From Rhodospirillaceae bacterium (lineage in GTDB: Bacteria; Pseudomonadota; Alphaproteobacteria; UBA8366; GCA-2717185), in NCBI GenBank assembly GCA_018660965.1, contig JABJJH010000072.1:1-7484 (forward strand): DNA of 7,484 nucleotides, in the 5' to 3' direction. Every line of letters begins with the position of its first letter. Position 1 is the stretch's first letter. The translations under genes were made by a program, and so were the position numbers. Positions 1-5,753 of this stretch are shown here, piece by piece. Under the pieces are notes generated by a model. That model worked only from the letters and a program-made list of their open reading frames with translations. It made no database searches and was not told the origin of the DNA.

Positions 1-1
1 C

Positions 2-367
2 GCGGCGCGGGCGCTGGAACTGCTTGAGTCCGGCGCCGCACTGGGCGCGATGAACCGGATTATCGATGCGCAAGGCCGTGTTGAGACGCCGCCGCCGCCG
101 GGCGCGTTGACGTATGAGGTGATGGCGCCGCGTGATGGGGTCGTCGCGGCGATTGACTGTTTCCGGATCGCCCGGATCGCGCGTCTGGCGGGGGCGCCGA
201 CGGACAAGGGCGCCGGTATCGACTTGTTGAAGAAAGCCGGGGACCGGGTCACGGCGGGGGAACCGCTGTATCGTTTGCATGCGCATATCGAAGCCGATTT
301 CAAATTCGCGACGAACCACGCGTCGGTCGATAGCGGCTACACCATTGGCGATTTCTCGGCGGCCTGA
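2..367 (+). CDS. Thymidine/AMP phosphorylase-family protein, C-terminal part (5' end outside window)
   Basis: The open frame runs in from the left edge (ARALELLESGAALGAMNRII...) and stops at TGA 365-367, so the ATG at 50 is internal and not the start. About 121 C-terminal residues are visible. They match the C-terminal domain of pyrimidine-nucleoside phosphorylases: a helix with ALELLESG..A, an N-R-I-I-D-A-Q-G stretch, then the barrel-sandwich part with GAPTDKGAGIDLLKKAGDRV and GEPLYRLHA. Members of this family cleave thymidine, or AMP in the archaeal-type branch, with phosphate to give the free base and a sugar-1-phosphate in the cytoplasm. The GAP.DKGAG..L signature and the LHA ending recall the long (about 500 residue) archaeal/proteobacterial branch more than E. 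coli DeoA. The catalytic domains lie upstream, so substrate choice cannot be judged. A methyltransferase gene follows on the same strand after 42 bases. Confidence 0.85.
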   Translation, partial: AARALELLESGAALGAMNRIIDAQGRVETPPPPGALTYEVMAPRDGVVAAIDCFRIARIARLAGAPTDKGAGIDLLKKAGDRVTAGEPLYRLHAHIEADFKFATNHASVDSGYTIGDFSAA

Positions 368-396
368 GTGTAGTTAAATTTCCGCTGGGGTCATAA

Positions 397-402
397 AAGG
401 GG
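397..402 (+). promoter_or_regulatory. Ribosome binding site of the methyltransferase gene
   Basis: AAGGGG lies seven bases before the ATG at 410 and fixes the start of the methyltransferase. Confidence 0.6.
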
Positions 403-409
403 CGACATC

Positions 410-1279
410 ATGGACCGATTGCAAGCCGTTGGCGTCAACGCGCCGCAAATTGAATATTGGAACGGCGCGGCGGGCGAGAAATGGGCCAAGGGTGCGGCAG
501 GCCAGGACGCCATGCTCGAACCGCTGGGCGTAGCGGCGATGGATGCCTGCGACATTCAACCGGCAAACGCGGTGCTTGATGTCGGGTGCGGCAGCGGAGG
601 CGCCACACTGGAGATCGCGCGCCGGGTCGGGGCCGGGGGCCGCGTGCTCGGCGTCGATATTTCGACTCCCATGCTCGACGTCGCCCGCGCCCGCCTGGAT
701 GCGCTTGGTGGCGATAGTGGCGGCGAGGGGACCTTTGAGAATAAGGACGTCGCGACTTATCCTTTCGACGCCGGGATATTCGATAACGTCTTTTCTCGCT
801 TCGGCGTGATGTTCTTTATCGACCCGGTGGCTGCGTTCACGAATATCCGCACGGCGCTGAAATCTGGCGGGCGGCTCGCCTTCGTGTGCTGGCAGGCGTT
901 GGACAAGAACCCACGCATGGAAATCCCCGTCAACATTGCGCTGAAATACGTCCCCGCGCCGCCGTCAAAGGGACCGGAAGCGCCCGGCCCGATGGCCTTC
1001 GCCGACCCCGCGCGCGTTCGGCGCATCCTGTCGGGCGCCGGGTTCGACGATATTCATCTGGAATCGCTTGAACCGATGCTGCAATTGGGCCCGGATATCC
1101 CCGGGGCGGTTCAAAAGCTCATGGGATCGGGTCAGGCCGGGCGGTTGATCAGTCCCGCGCCGGACGACGTCAAGGCGCGCATCGCGGACGACCTCGCCAG
1201 CGCCATCGCCGAGTATAAAACCAGCGAGGGCGTGAAAATGCGCGGCGCGGTCTGGATCGTCACCGCGACAACGCCGTAA
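410..1279 (+). CDS. Class I SAM-dependent methyltransferase
   Basis: This 289-residue soluble protein has a complete Rossmann methyltransferase fold. Motif I, which binds SAM, is VLDVGCGSGG at residues 55-64. The acidic residue that holds the ribose hydroxyls is D83 in GVDIS. Motif II (FDNVFSRFGVMFF) is at about 124-136 and the post-motif ALKSGGRLAFVCWQ at 149-162. The N-terminal QIEYWNG..GEKW pattern is typical of UbiE/Methyltransf_11/25-type proteins acting on small molecules. The 165-289 region is variable and probably forms the substrate lid. The substrate cannot be told from sequence. The ATG at 410 is supported by AAGGGG (397-402) seven bases upstream. The gene lies 42 bases after the phosphorylase gene and could be co-transcribed with it. 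It ends 15 bases from the end of the convergent chemoreceptor gene. Confidence 0.88.
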   Translation: MDRLQAVGVNAPQIEYWNGAAGEKWAKGAAGQDAMLEPLGVAAMDACDIQPANAVLDVGCGSGGATLEIARRVGAGGRVLGVDISTPMLDVARARLDALGGDSGGEGTFENKDVATYPFDAGIFDNVFSRFGVMFFIDPVAAFTNIRTALKSGGRLAFVCWQALDKNPRMEIPVNIALKYVPAPPSKGPEAPGPMAFADPARVRRILSGAGFDDIHLESLEPMLQLGPDIPGAVQKLMGSGQAGRLISPAPDDVKARIADDLASAIAEYKTSEGVKMRGAVWIVTATTP

Positions 1280-1294
1280 TTCGAGAGCGCAGAC

Positions 1295-2836
1295 CTATAG
1301 CGATTCGAGGAATTCCTCGATTTGAGTCTGCATCTTCTCGGCTTCTTGCGAAAGTCCGTTGGCGGCATCAAGCACTTTACTCGCCGTTTGTCCGCTTTCA
1401 GAAGCCGTGGCGCTAACCTTGCTAATGTTGCCGGTAACCTCTTGGGTGCCGTTGGCGGCCTCTTGGACATTGCGGCTGATTTCTTCAGTCGCGGAACCTT
1501 GTTCCTCAACCGCTGAACTGATCGAAGCCGAGATTTCACTCAGGTTGCCGATTGTTACGCCGATTCCGCGGATAGCGCCGACAACGTCATTGGTCGCATC
1601 CTGAATACTGCTGACCTGGTCGGAGATATCCTTGGTCGCCGAGGCCGTCTGGTTCGCCAGGCTTTTTACCTCGGAGGCGACCACGGCAAAGCCTTTGCCA
1701 GCCTCCCCGGCATGGGCGGCCTCAATGGTGGCGTTTAGCGCAAGTAGATTGGTCTGCCCGGCGATATCGCTAATCAAATTAACCACTTCGCCGATTTTTT
1801 GGGCCGCGTCCGCCAACCCCTGAACAACTTCGTTGGACCGTTCTGTCTCAGCAACGGCTTCCTGCGCAATGGTGTTGGAATCTGAGACTTGCCGGCTGAT
1901 CTCCAATATTGAACTGGACAATTCTTCGGTTGCGGCGGCCACAGTTTGTACATTGCTTGTCACTTGCTCGGAAGCTGCTGAAACCGCTAATGACTGTTCA
2001 GCGTTTTCCGCAGCCGATGACACCATGGATTCAGCGTCACCCTTCAGTTCCGTTGAAGCTGAAGCGACCAGGCTCACCACGTCCTTCACGTCGTTCGCGA
2101 TATTGACCTGACTGGTGACGACGCTCCACGCCACCATGGGGCCTATGTATGTTCCATTCGCATCAAGGACGGCGCTGACGGTTAACTTCAGCACCTCAGG
2201 CCCAACCTCGATATTGACGGTTAAAGGCATGTTGGATGGATTTTTGAGAATTTCACGCTGATGTTGTGGATTTTTGTGAAAAATATCGATGCATTGTCCC
2301 ACCAACTCGTTGGCGCTGACAGGCAAGTGTTCTTCAAGCATCGCCAGCGTGGAACGCGCCTCCTTGTTCAAATAGGTGAGTTCCAGGCTTTCACCGTCCG
2401 CCATCATTACGTTAATTGGCATGTCTTCGATCATGCGTTGTAGACGTGCGGATTCGGCGGCGGCGACAGCGCTTTCCTCGGTCGCCTTCTGCATGGATTG
2501 CCGCGCTTGATTTATGGTCTGGGCGCCGCGCCGGAAATCTCCCCGCATACCGCGTTCAAGGAAGGCGCGGTGAAAACGGCCTGCATTGGCGGCTTCAAGG
2601 GAGGCCCCACTTTCGCGCACGAAGGCGTCGGTCATGTCCAGCAAATGATTGACGGAGTGGAGCAGTTCGCCGTACTCGCCGTATTGGTCGATGCGTGTGG
2701 CGCGGGCTTCCAGATCGCCATCAGCCGCGCGTCTGCAGATATCGCTCGCCGCGGCGAAGGTTTGCATAATTAAATCGGTATCGTTCATTGCGGCCGTTGC
2801 TTCCGTCGCGCCGCCAGCTTCCATGGTGTCAGTCAT
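1295..2836 (-). CDS. Soluble methyl-accepting chemotaxis protein (HAMP-like repeats + PAS + MCP signalling domain)
   Basis: This 513-residue chemoreceptor carries no hydrophobic segment long enough to cross a membrane, so it should act in the cytoplasm. Residues about 25-118 form two HAMP-like helical repeats (ICRRAADGDLEAR... NHLLDMTDAFVRES, then ANAGRFHRAFLERGMRGDF). A PAS domain follows at about 133-240 (MIEDMPINVMMADG, GQCIDIFHKNP, ending GTYIGPMVAW). Residues about 245-513 are the long antiparallel coiled coil of the MCP signalling domain. The hairpin tip that contacts CheA and CheW is DIAGQTNLLALNATIEAAHAG at about 357-377, followed by KGFAVVASEVKSLA. Likely methylation helices include ATEELSSS (302-309) and EEQGSATEE (444-452). 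No CheR/CheB-tethering pentapeptide is present; the protein ends EEFLESL. The start has an AGAGGA Shine-Dalgarno eight bases upstream. The gene lies 51 bases downstream of the Aer-type PAS gene on the same strand, which suggests one operon and partner proteins. The ligand is unknown; redox state or a soluble cofactor is inferred. Confidence 0.93.
   Translation of the reverse strand: MTDTMEAGGATEATAAMNDTDLIMQTFAAASDICRRAADGDLEARATRIDQYGEYGELLHSVNHLLDMTDAFVRESGASLEAANAGRFHRAFLERGMRGDFRRGAQTINQARQSMQKATEESAVAAAESARLQRMIEDMPINVMMADGESLELTYLNKEARSTLAMLEEHLPVSANELVGQCIDIFHKNPQHQREILKNPSNMPLTVNIEVGPEVLKLTVSAVLDANGTYIGPMVAWSVVTSQVNIANDVKDVVSLVASASTELKGDAESMVSSAAENAEQSLAVSAASEQVTSNVQTVAAATEELSSSILEISRQVSDSNTIAQEAVAETERSNEVVQGLADAAQKIGEVVNLISDIAGQTNLLALNATIEAAHAGEAGKGFAVVASEVKSLANQTASATKDISDQVSSIQDATNDVVGAIRGIGVTIGNLSEISASISSAVEEQGSATEEISRNVQEAANGTQEVTGNISKVSATASESGQTASKVLDAANGLSQEAEKMQTQIEEFLESL
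1305..1320. repeat. Perfect 16-bp palindrome at the 3' end of the chemoreceptor gene
   Basis: TCGAGGAATTCCTCGA is a perfect palindrome inside the last codons of the chemoreceptor (EEFLE). It lies 26 bases past the stop of the convergent methyltransferase gene. It could form a short stem in either transcript, but no U-run follows on either strand. It may simply reflect the codons used. Confidence 0.35.
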
Positions 2837-2887
2837 TGATAGAGTCCTCTTGAGTCTTGAAATCCATTACGCAAGATCGCCTCTTGC

Positions 2888-3409
2888 TCACAGTGAAAAA
2901 ACAAACTCTTCATAAGTGACCTTGTTTTCTTCAAGCAGGCTCACGAGCATCTTGAAAGAGGCATCCATGCCATCCTTTCGATTGGCGTGTCTGCGTTCTT
3001 CATTGACCAGGGTTTTATACAAATCTTTGACTTTGCTTAACGGTCCTGGTTCGGGCACGCGTCGGTTGGAATGGTAACCTTTGGTGGCGCCATTTTCGTC
3101 TAAACTGGGGGTGACGTGAGCAAAAACCCAATAATGATCGCCGTTTTTCGACATATTGATAACGTAGGCGAAAATCTCTTCGCCGGCCTGAATGGTGTCC
3201 CACAGTAATTTGAAAACCGCGCGTGGCATGTCCGGGTGACGCACGAGGCTATGGGGCGCGCCCAGCACTTCGCTTTCTTCGTAGAGGGCGAGTTTTAAAA
3301 AAACGTCATTGGCGTAGGTGATGCGGCCCTTTGTATCGGTTTTCGACACGATGATTTCATCATTATCGAAAGTTCTTTCTGTGCCGGTTGGCTGTATGTC
3401 GTTAGCCAT
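2888..3409 (-). CDS. Stand-alone Aer/CetB-type PAS sensor protein
   Basis: This 173-residue cytoplasmic protein consists of one PAS domain (about 15-120) plus a helical tail. As I remember E. coli Aer, its first 100 residues align with this protein without gaps. Shared residues are N34, the FAD-associated RHPDMP motif at 57-62 (R57, H58, D60), N85 and KNGDHYW at 88-94. This strongly suggests a flavin-binding redox PAS like those of Aer and Campylobacter CetB. The Trp at Aer position 79 is Ile here, in the GEEIFAYV variant that I associate with CetB-like proteins. Aer's membrane anchor and signalling domain are absent. Instead residues 122-173 are mostly helical (SKVKDLYKTLVNEERRH, SFKMLVSLLEENKV) and end YEEFVFSL. 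The start is secured by a perfect AGGAGG six bases upstream. The chemoreceptor gene follows after 51 bases, so the likely role is to relay redox or energy state to that receptor. Flavin binding and the partnership are inferred. Confidence 0.9.
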   Translation of the reverse strand: MANDIQPTGTERTFDNDEIIVSKTDTKGRITYANDVFLKLALYEESEVLGAPHSLVRHPDMPRAVFKLLWDTIQAGEEIFAYVINMSKNGDHYWVFAHVTPSLDENGATKGYHSNRRVPEPGPLSKVKDLYKTLVNEERRHANRKDGMDASFKMLVSLLEENKVTYEEFVFSL

Positions 3410-3415
3410 TTCACT

Positions 3416-3421
3416 CCTCCT
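3416..3421 (-). promoter_or_regulatory. Strong ribosome binding site of the PAS gene
   Basis: A perfect AGGAGG (minus strand) sits six bases before the ATG at 3409. It is the strongest Shine-Dalgarno in the window and settles the start of the PAS protein. Confidence 0.8.
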
Positions 3422-3474
3422 GAAAATAGTCCCTGGCGGTCATTGGAGACGACGACATCACTGAAAGGACCTTG

Positions 3475-3480
3475 ATAATA
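3475..3480 (-). promoter_or_regulatory. Possible -10 box of the PAS-chemoreceptor operon
   Basis: TATTAT on the minus strand matches five of six bases of the sigma-70 -10 consensus and would give a 5' leader of roughly 60 bases. There is no recognisable TTGACA-like -35 box at 16-18 bases, so this is a weak call. Confidence 0.25.
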
Positions 3481-3614
3481 TGAACTTTTCTTTACTTTTC
3501 TCGAGTAGGACGCGAGGTGCTGTTTCGTGATTGTCATGCACGATATAGGGCACCATAAATACAAAGAAGTTAAAAACCGCTTAAAATTAAGGGTATGAAA
3601 TTTTGGAGGTGTTC

Positions 3615-3645
3615 GACCAGCCTGACGCCGTAAATTTCGCTGGCC
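3615..3645 (-). terminator. Weak stem-loop after the MFS transporter gene
   Basis: On the minus strand, GGCCAGC (3645-3639) can pair with GCTGGTC (3621-3615) over seven pairs including one G-U, with a 17-base loop. It begins about 12 bases after the MFS stop. There is no U-tract behind it, so it is at best a poor intrinsic terminator. Confidence 0.25.
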
Positions 3646-3656
3646 TTTAATAAACC

Positions 3657-4853
3657 TTAGGTTGGGCGCCGTCGCGCCATCAACAGCCCACTGGCCAGGA
3701 ATGCGGCGGCGGCGAAAAACAGGAACGGCGCCTGATACCCGCCGCTGACGGTCAGTATCGCCAGGAACAGCGTTGGTCCGCCGCCGATGCCGCTATACAT
3801 GAACACCTGCACGCCGCCGGTGGCGCCTGCGATTTCACCGTCCGGGGCCAGACGGGCGACTTCAGATAGAAATAACCCGACCCAGCCATTGCCGCTGGCG
3901 CCCAATGCGATGACCACGGCGTAAATCGTCCACAATGGCCATTCCGGCGTAAACAGGGTCAGGACCGCGGTGCCGATCGCCATGGTTGCGCCCAGCAGGG
4001 CGAGCAAGATATGTGTGGGAATCAGCCGTCCCGCGACGAAGCCGAGGATAACCCGCGCCGTCACGCCGGACGCATGGAACACCGCGTATATCGCGCCGGC
4101 CTGCGTGGGCGACAACGCCACATCCTCCCACAAATAAACCACCAGGTAGCTGCCGGCGGATAGTTGGCAGGCGGCGAAAATAAAGCCGGTGATGGAGTAT
4201 CGGCGCAGTTCGATGTGGGTGGTGACGAGCTTTAACGTGCGGGCCGTCTCGGCAAATGAAAACGGGGCTGCGCGGCGCACGGGCTCGTCAATGGCGTCGC
4301 GATTGAAGGCGAGCAAAAGGATCATGGCGACGCCGATGACGGGGATGACTATCAACGCGAGACGCCAGTCGTACAGCAGGGCGAGGGCGGGCAGCAACGC
4401 GCCCGCAAGCATGCCGCCGGCAGGCGTGCCGCATTGCTTCACTGAAAAAAGGAACGGTTGCCAGCGCGGCGGTGAAATTCGGGCTAGAACCGATGACCCG
4501 CTGGGATTCATCGGACCGGTCGCGATTCCGATACACATGGCGCCGACGACCGCCATGGCGGGATGTGCGGTGGCCAGCGCCAGGATGCCGATGATCGTGC
4601 AGAACAAGAGAAGCTGAAACACCCGCGTTGCGCCGAACCGCCCGATCAGACTGCCCGTGCCAAGCCCGACCACCATCGCGCACAAATAGACGATGGTCAT
4701 CAAAGCGCCGACCGAGGACGGCTTCATACCGATGTCCGCCGCCGCAAGAGGGGCGATCACGGGCAGGGCGTAGGACGACATCGTGATGACCGTTTGCGTC
4801 AACAGGATCAGGAAGAGCGGCGCCAACACGCGCCGGTTCGCAAGTTCACCCAT
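3657..4853 (-). CDS. Major facilitator superfamily (MFS) transporter
   Basis: This 398-residue protein has the length and hydrophobic pattern of a 12-helix MFS permease in the inner membrane. Approximate helices are 10-34, 47-67, 78-95, 99-116, 137-160, 163-183, then a polar central loop (about 184-215), and 218-241, 249-272, 280-300, 306-329, 342-367, 374-393. The loop between helices 2 and 3 has the motif A remnant GSLIGRFGATR (67-77), with Gly where the family usually has Asp. A second characteristic stretch, FSVKQCGTPAGGMLAG (136-151), matches a subgroup of proteobacterial MFS permeases of unknown substrate. The protein ends with a basic tail ARRRPT, probably cytoplasmic. The start has only a weak GGAG about 11 bases upstream. 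The gene is divergent from the dehydrogenase gene, so uptake of a substrate for that enzyme is conceivable, but direction and substrate cannot be read from sequence. Confidence 0.88.
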   Translation of the reverse strand: MGELANRRVLAPLFLILLTQTVITMSSYALPVIAPLAAADIGMKPSSVGALMTIVYLCAMVVGLGTGSLIGRFGATRVFQLLLFCTIIGILALATAHPAMAVVGAMCIGIATGPMNPSGSSVLARISPPRWQPFLFSVKQCGTPAGGMLAGALLPALALLYDWRLALIVIPVIGVAMILLLAFNRDAIDEPVRRAAPFSFAETARTLKLVTTHIELRRYSITGFIFAACQLSAGSYLVVYLWEDVALSPTQAGAIYAVFHASGVTARVILGFVAGRLIPTHILLALLGATMAIGTAVLTLFTPEWPLWTIYAVVIALGASGNGWVGLFLSEVARLAPDGEIAGATGGVQVFMYSGIGGGPTLFLAILTVSGGYQAPFLFFAAAAFLASGLLMARRRPT

Positions 4854-4960
4854 GTCGAACGCGGCTCCGGGGCGCCCGTGTGCAGAAATTGAAAATGCTG
4901 GCGTCTGACATGGCGGCGTTTATTCTCGGAACCTTGATTTTGAACAGGGCGGGGGTTGGC
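4854..4960. promoter_or_regulatory. Divergent promoter region between the transporter and the dehydrogenase
   Basis: These 107 bases separate two divergent starts and must hold promoters for both genes unless either is read from further away. I find no convincing paired -35/-10 hexamers and no clear operator. No regulator gene adjoins it. Confidence 0.4.
4951..4955 (+). promoter_or_regulatory. Ribosome binding site that decides the dehydrogenase start
   Basis: GGGGG, within AGGGCGGGGG, sits five bases before the ATG at 4961. This supports that start over the in-frame GTG at 4880 and ATGs at 4895 and 4910. Using those would add a 17-27 residue leader not usual in this family. Confidence 0.5.
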
Positions 4961-5734
4961 ATGACGGGACGGGTTGGCGGAAAGATTGCGTTGGTGACAG
5001 GTGGCGCATCGGGGCTGGGCAAGTCAACAGTGGAATTGCTGGCGGCGGAAGGCGCGCGCGTCGCGATCACCGATATCGACGAGGATGCGGGCCGCGCCGT
5101 GGCGGCGTCCATAAACGCCTTGGCTGGCGCGAACGCGATATTCCTGCGCCATGACGTCACCGACGAAGACCAGTGGAAATCCGTTTTGCGCGATGTCGTC
5201 GGCGCCTTTGGCGGGCTGAACATTCTGGTCAACAGCGCGGGCATTTCGCTGACCCGTAATGTCGAAGACCTTGAACTGGAGGAATGGCGGCGCGTGCACG
5301 CGGTCGATCTCGATTCTGTGTTCCTGGGGTGCAAGCACGCGATCAAGGACATTGCGGCGAGCGGCGGCGGCTCCATCGTCAATATTTCCTCCATCGCCGG
5401 CATTATCGCCGGACACAACATGGCGGCGTATAATTCGGCCAAGGCGGCGGTGCGCCATCTCAGCAAATCCGTGGCGCTGCATTGCGCGCGCAAGGGCTAC
5501 AATATTCGCTGCAATTCGGTTCACCCGGCGTTCGTCGACACCCCGATTCTGGACGAGCACCGCGAACGCTTCGGCGCGGAAGAAGCGCTGCGCAAGCTGG
5601 GCCGTCAGGTGCCGTTGGGCCGCGTCGGACTGCCGGTGGAGGTCGCCTACGGAATTTTATATCTGGCGAGCGACGAATCCACCTACATGACCGGGTCGGA
5701 ACTCATCATCGACGGCGGCATCAGCGCCATGTAA
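4961..5734 (+). CDS. Short-chain dehydrogenase/reductase (classical SDR)
   Basis: This 257-residue cytoplasmic NAD(P)-dependent oxidoreductase is of the normal length for classical SDRs, counting from the ATG at 4961. The nucleotide-binding motif TGGASGLG is at 13-20. D38 at the end of the second strand (AITDID) indicates a preference for NAD over NADP. HDVTDE at 64-69 is the adenine-ring contact region. NSAG (91-94) is the usual NNAG motif. The catalytic triad is S144, Y157 and K161 (NISS, then YNSAK). The fourth catalytic residue, normally Asn in the helix-4 motif VNLxxVF, is Asp here (VDLDSVF, D116). The C-terminal end TGSELIIDGGISAM is standard. The enzyme likely interconverts an alcohol and a ketone, but the substrate is not evident. 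It is divergent from the MFS gene and ends 19 bases before the convergent flavin oxidoreductase gene. Confidence 0.92.
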   Translation: MTGRVGGKIALVTGGASGLGKSTVELLAAEGARVAITDIDEDAGRAVAASINALAGANAIFLRHDVTDEDQWKSVLRDVVGAFGGLNILVNSAGISLTRNVEDLELEEWRRVHAVDLDSVFLGCKHAIKDIAASGGGSIVNISSIAGIIAGHNMAAYNSAKAAVRHLSKSVALHCARKGYNIRCNSVHPAFVDTPILDEHRERFGAEEALRKLGRQVPLGRVGLPVEVAYGILYLASDESTYMTGSELIIDGGISAM

Positions 5735-5753
5735 GGCTTAGGCGACCTGACGT

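Larger units (their letters stand above)
3410..3656 (-). other. AT-rich intergenic leader of the PAS-chemoreceptor operon
   Basis: These 247 bases have no convincing gene. By hand count, bases 3421-3660 are about 43% GC, well below the genes on either side. Going towards the PAS gene on the minus strand, it holds a weak stem-loop just past the MFS stop, a short palindrome CTTAA-AA-TTAAG (3580-3591), a TATTAT box (3475-3480) and the AGGAGG ribosome site (3416-3421). The operon promoter should lie here. I see no good match to a sigma-54 or flagellar sigma-28 promoter. Confidence 0.6.

Noticed and set aside
1132..1539. Minus-strand open frame (135 codons) spanning the methyltransferase/chemoreceptor junction
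   Set aside because: It is very Arg/Lys/Leu/Pro-rich and overlaps the ends of two well-supported genes in other frames.
3517..3545. TGGTGCC...TGCAT on the minus strand resembling a sigma-54 promoter
   Set aside because: The distance between the GG and GC elements is about three bases too long, and this spacing is strict for sigma-54.
3295..3564. Minus-strand open frame (89 codons) reading from the AT-rich leader into the PAS gene
   Set aside because: There is no good ribosome site, no family resemblance, and the frame differs from the PAS gene, which has a perfect AGGAGG of its own.
4880..4960. N-terminal 27-residue extension of the dehydrogenase with a short hydrophobic stretch (AAFILGTLIL)
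   Set aside because: It would start at GTG without a Shine-Dalgarno site. SDRs begin just before the GKIALVTGG strand, and a G-rich ribosome site precedes the ATG at 4961.
4846..5493. Long open frame (215 codons) on the minus strand opposite the dehydrogenase
   Set aside because: It is antisense to a clear SDR gene with all its motifs. It is low-complexity Ser/Ala/Arg/Pro-rich and has no family resemblance. High GC readily leaves such open frames.
5024..5560. Second antisense open frame (178 codons) opposite the dehydrogenase
   Set aside because: It is His/Arg/Ala-rich, resembles no family and is fully contained in the SDR gene.
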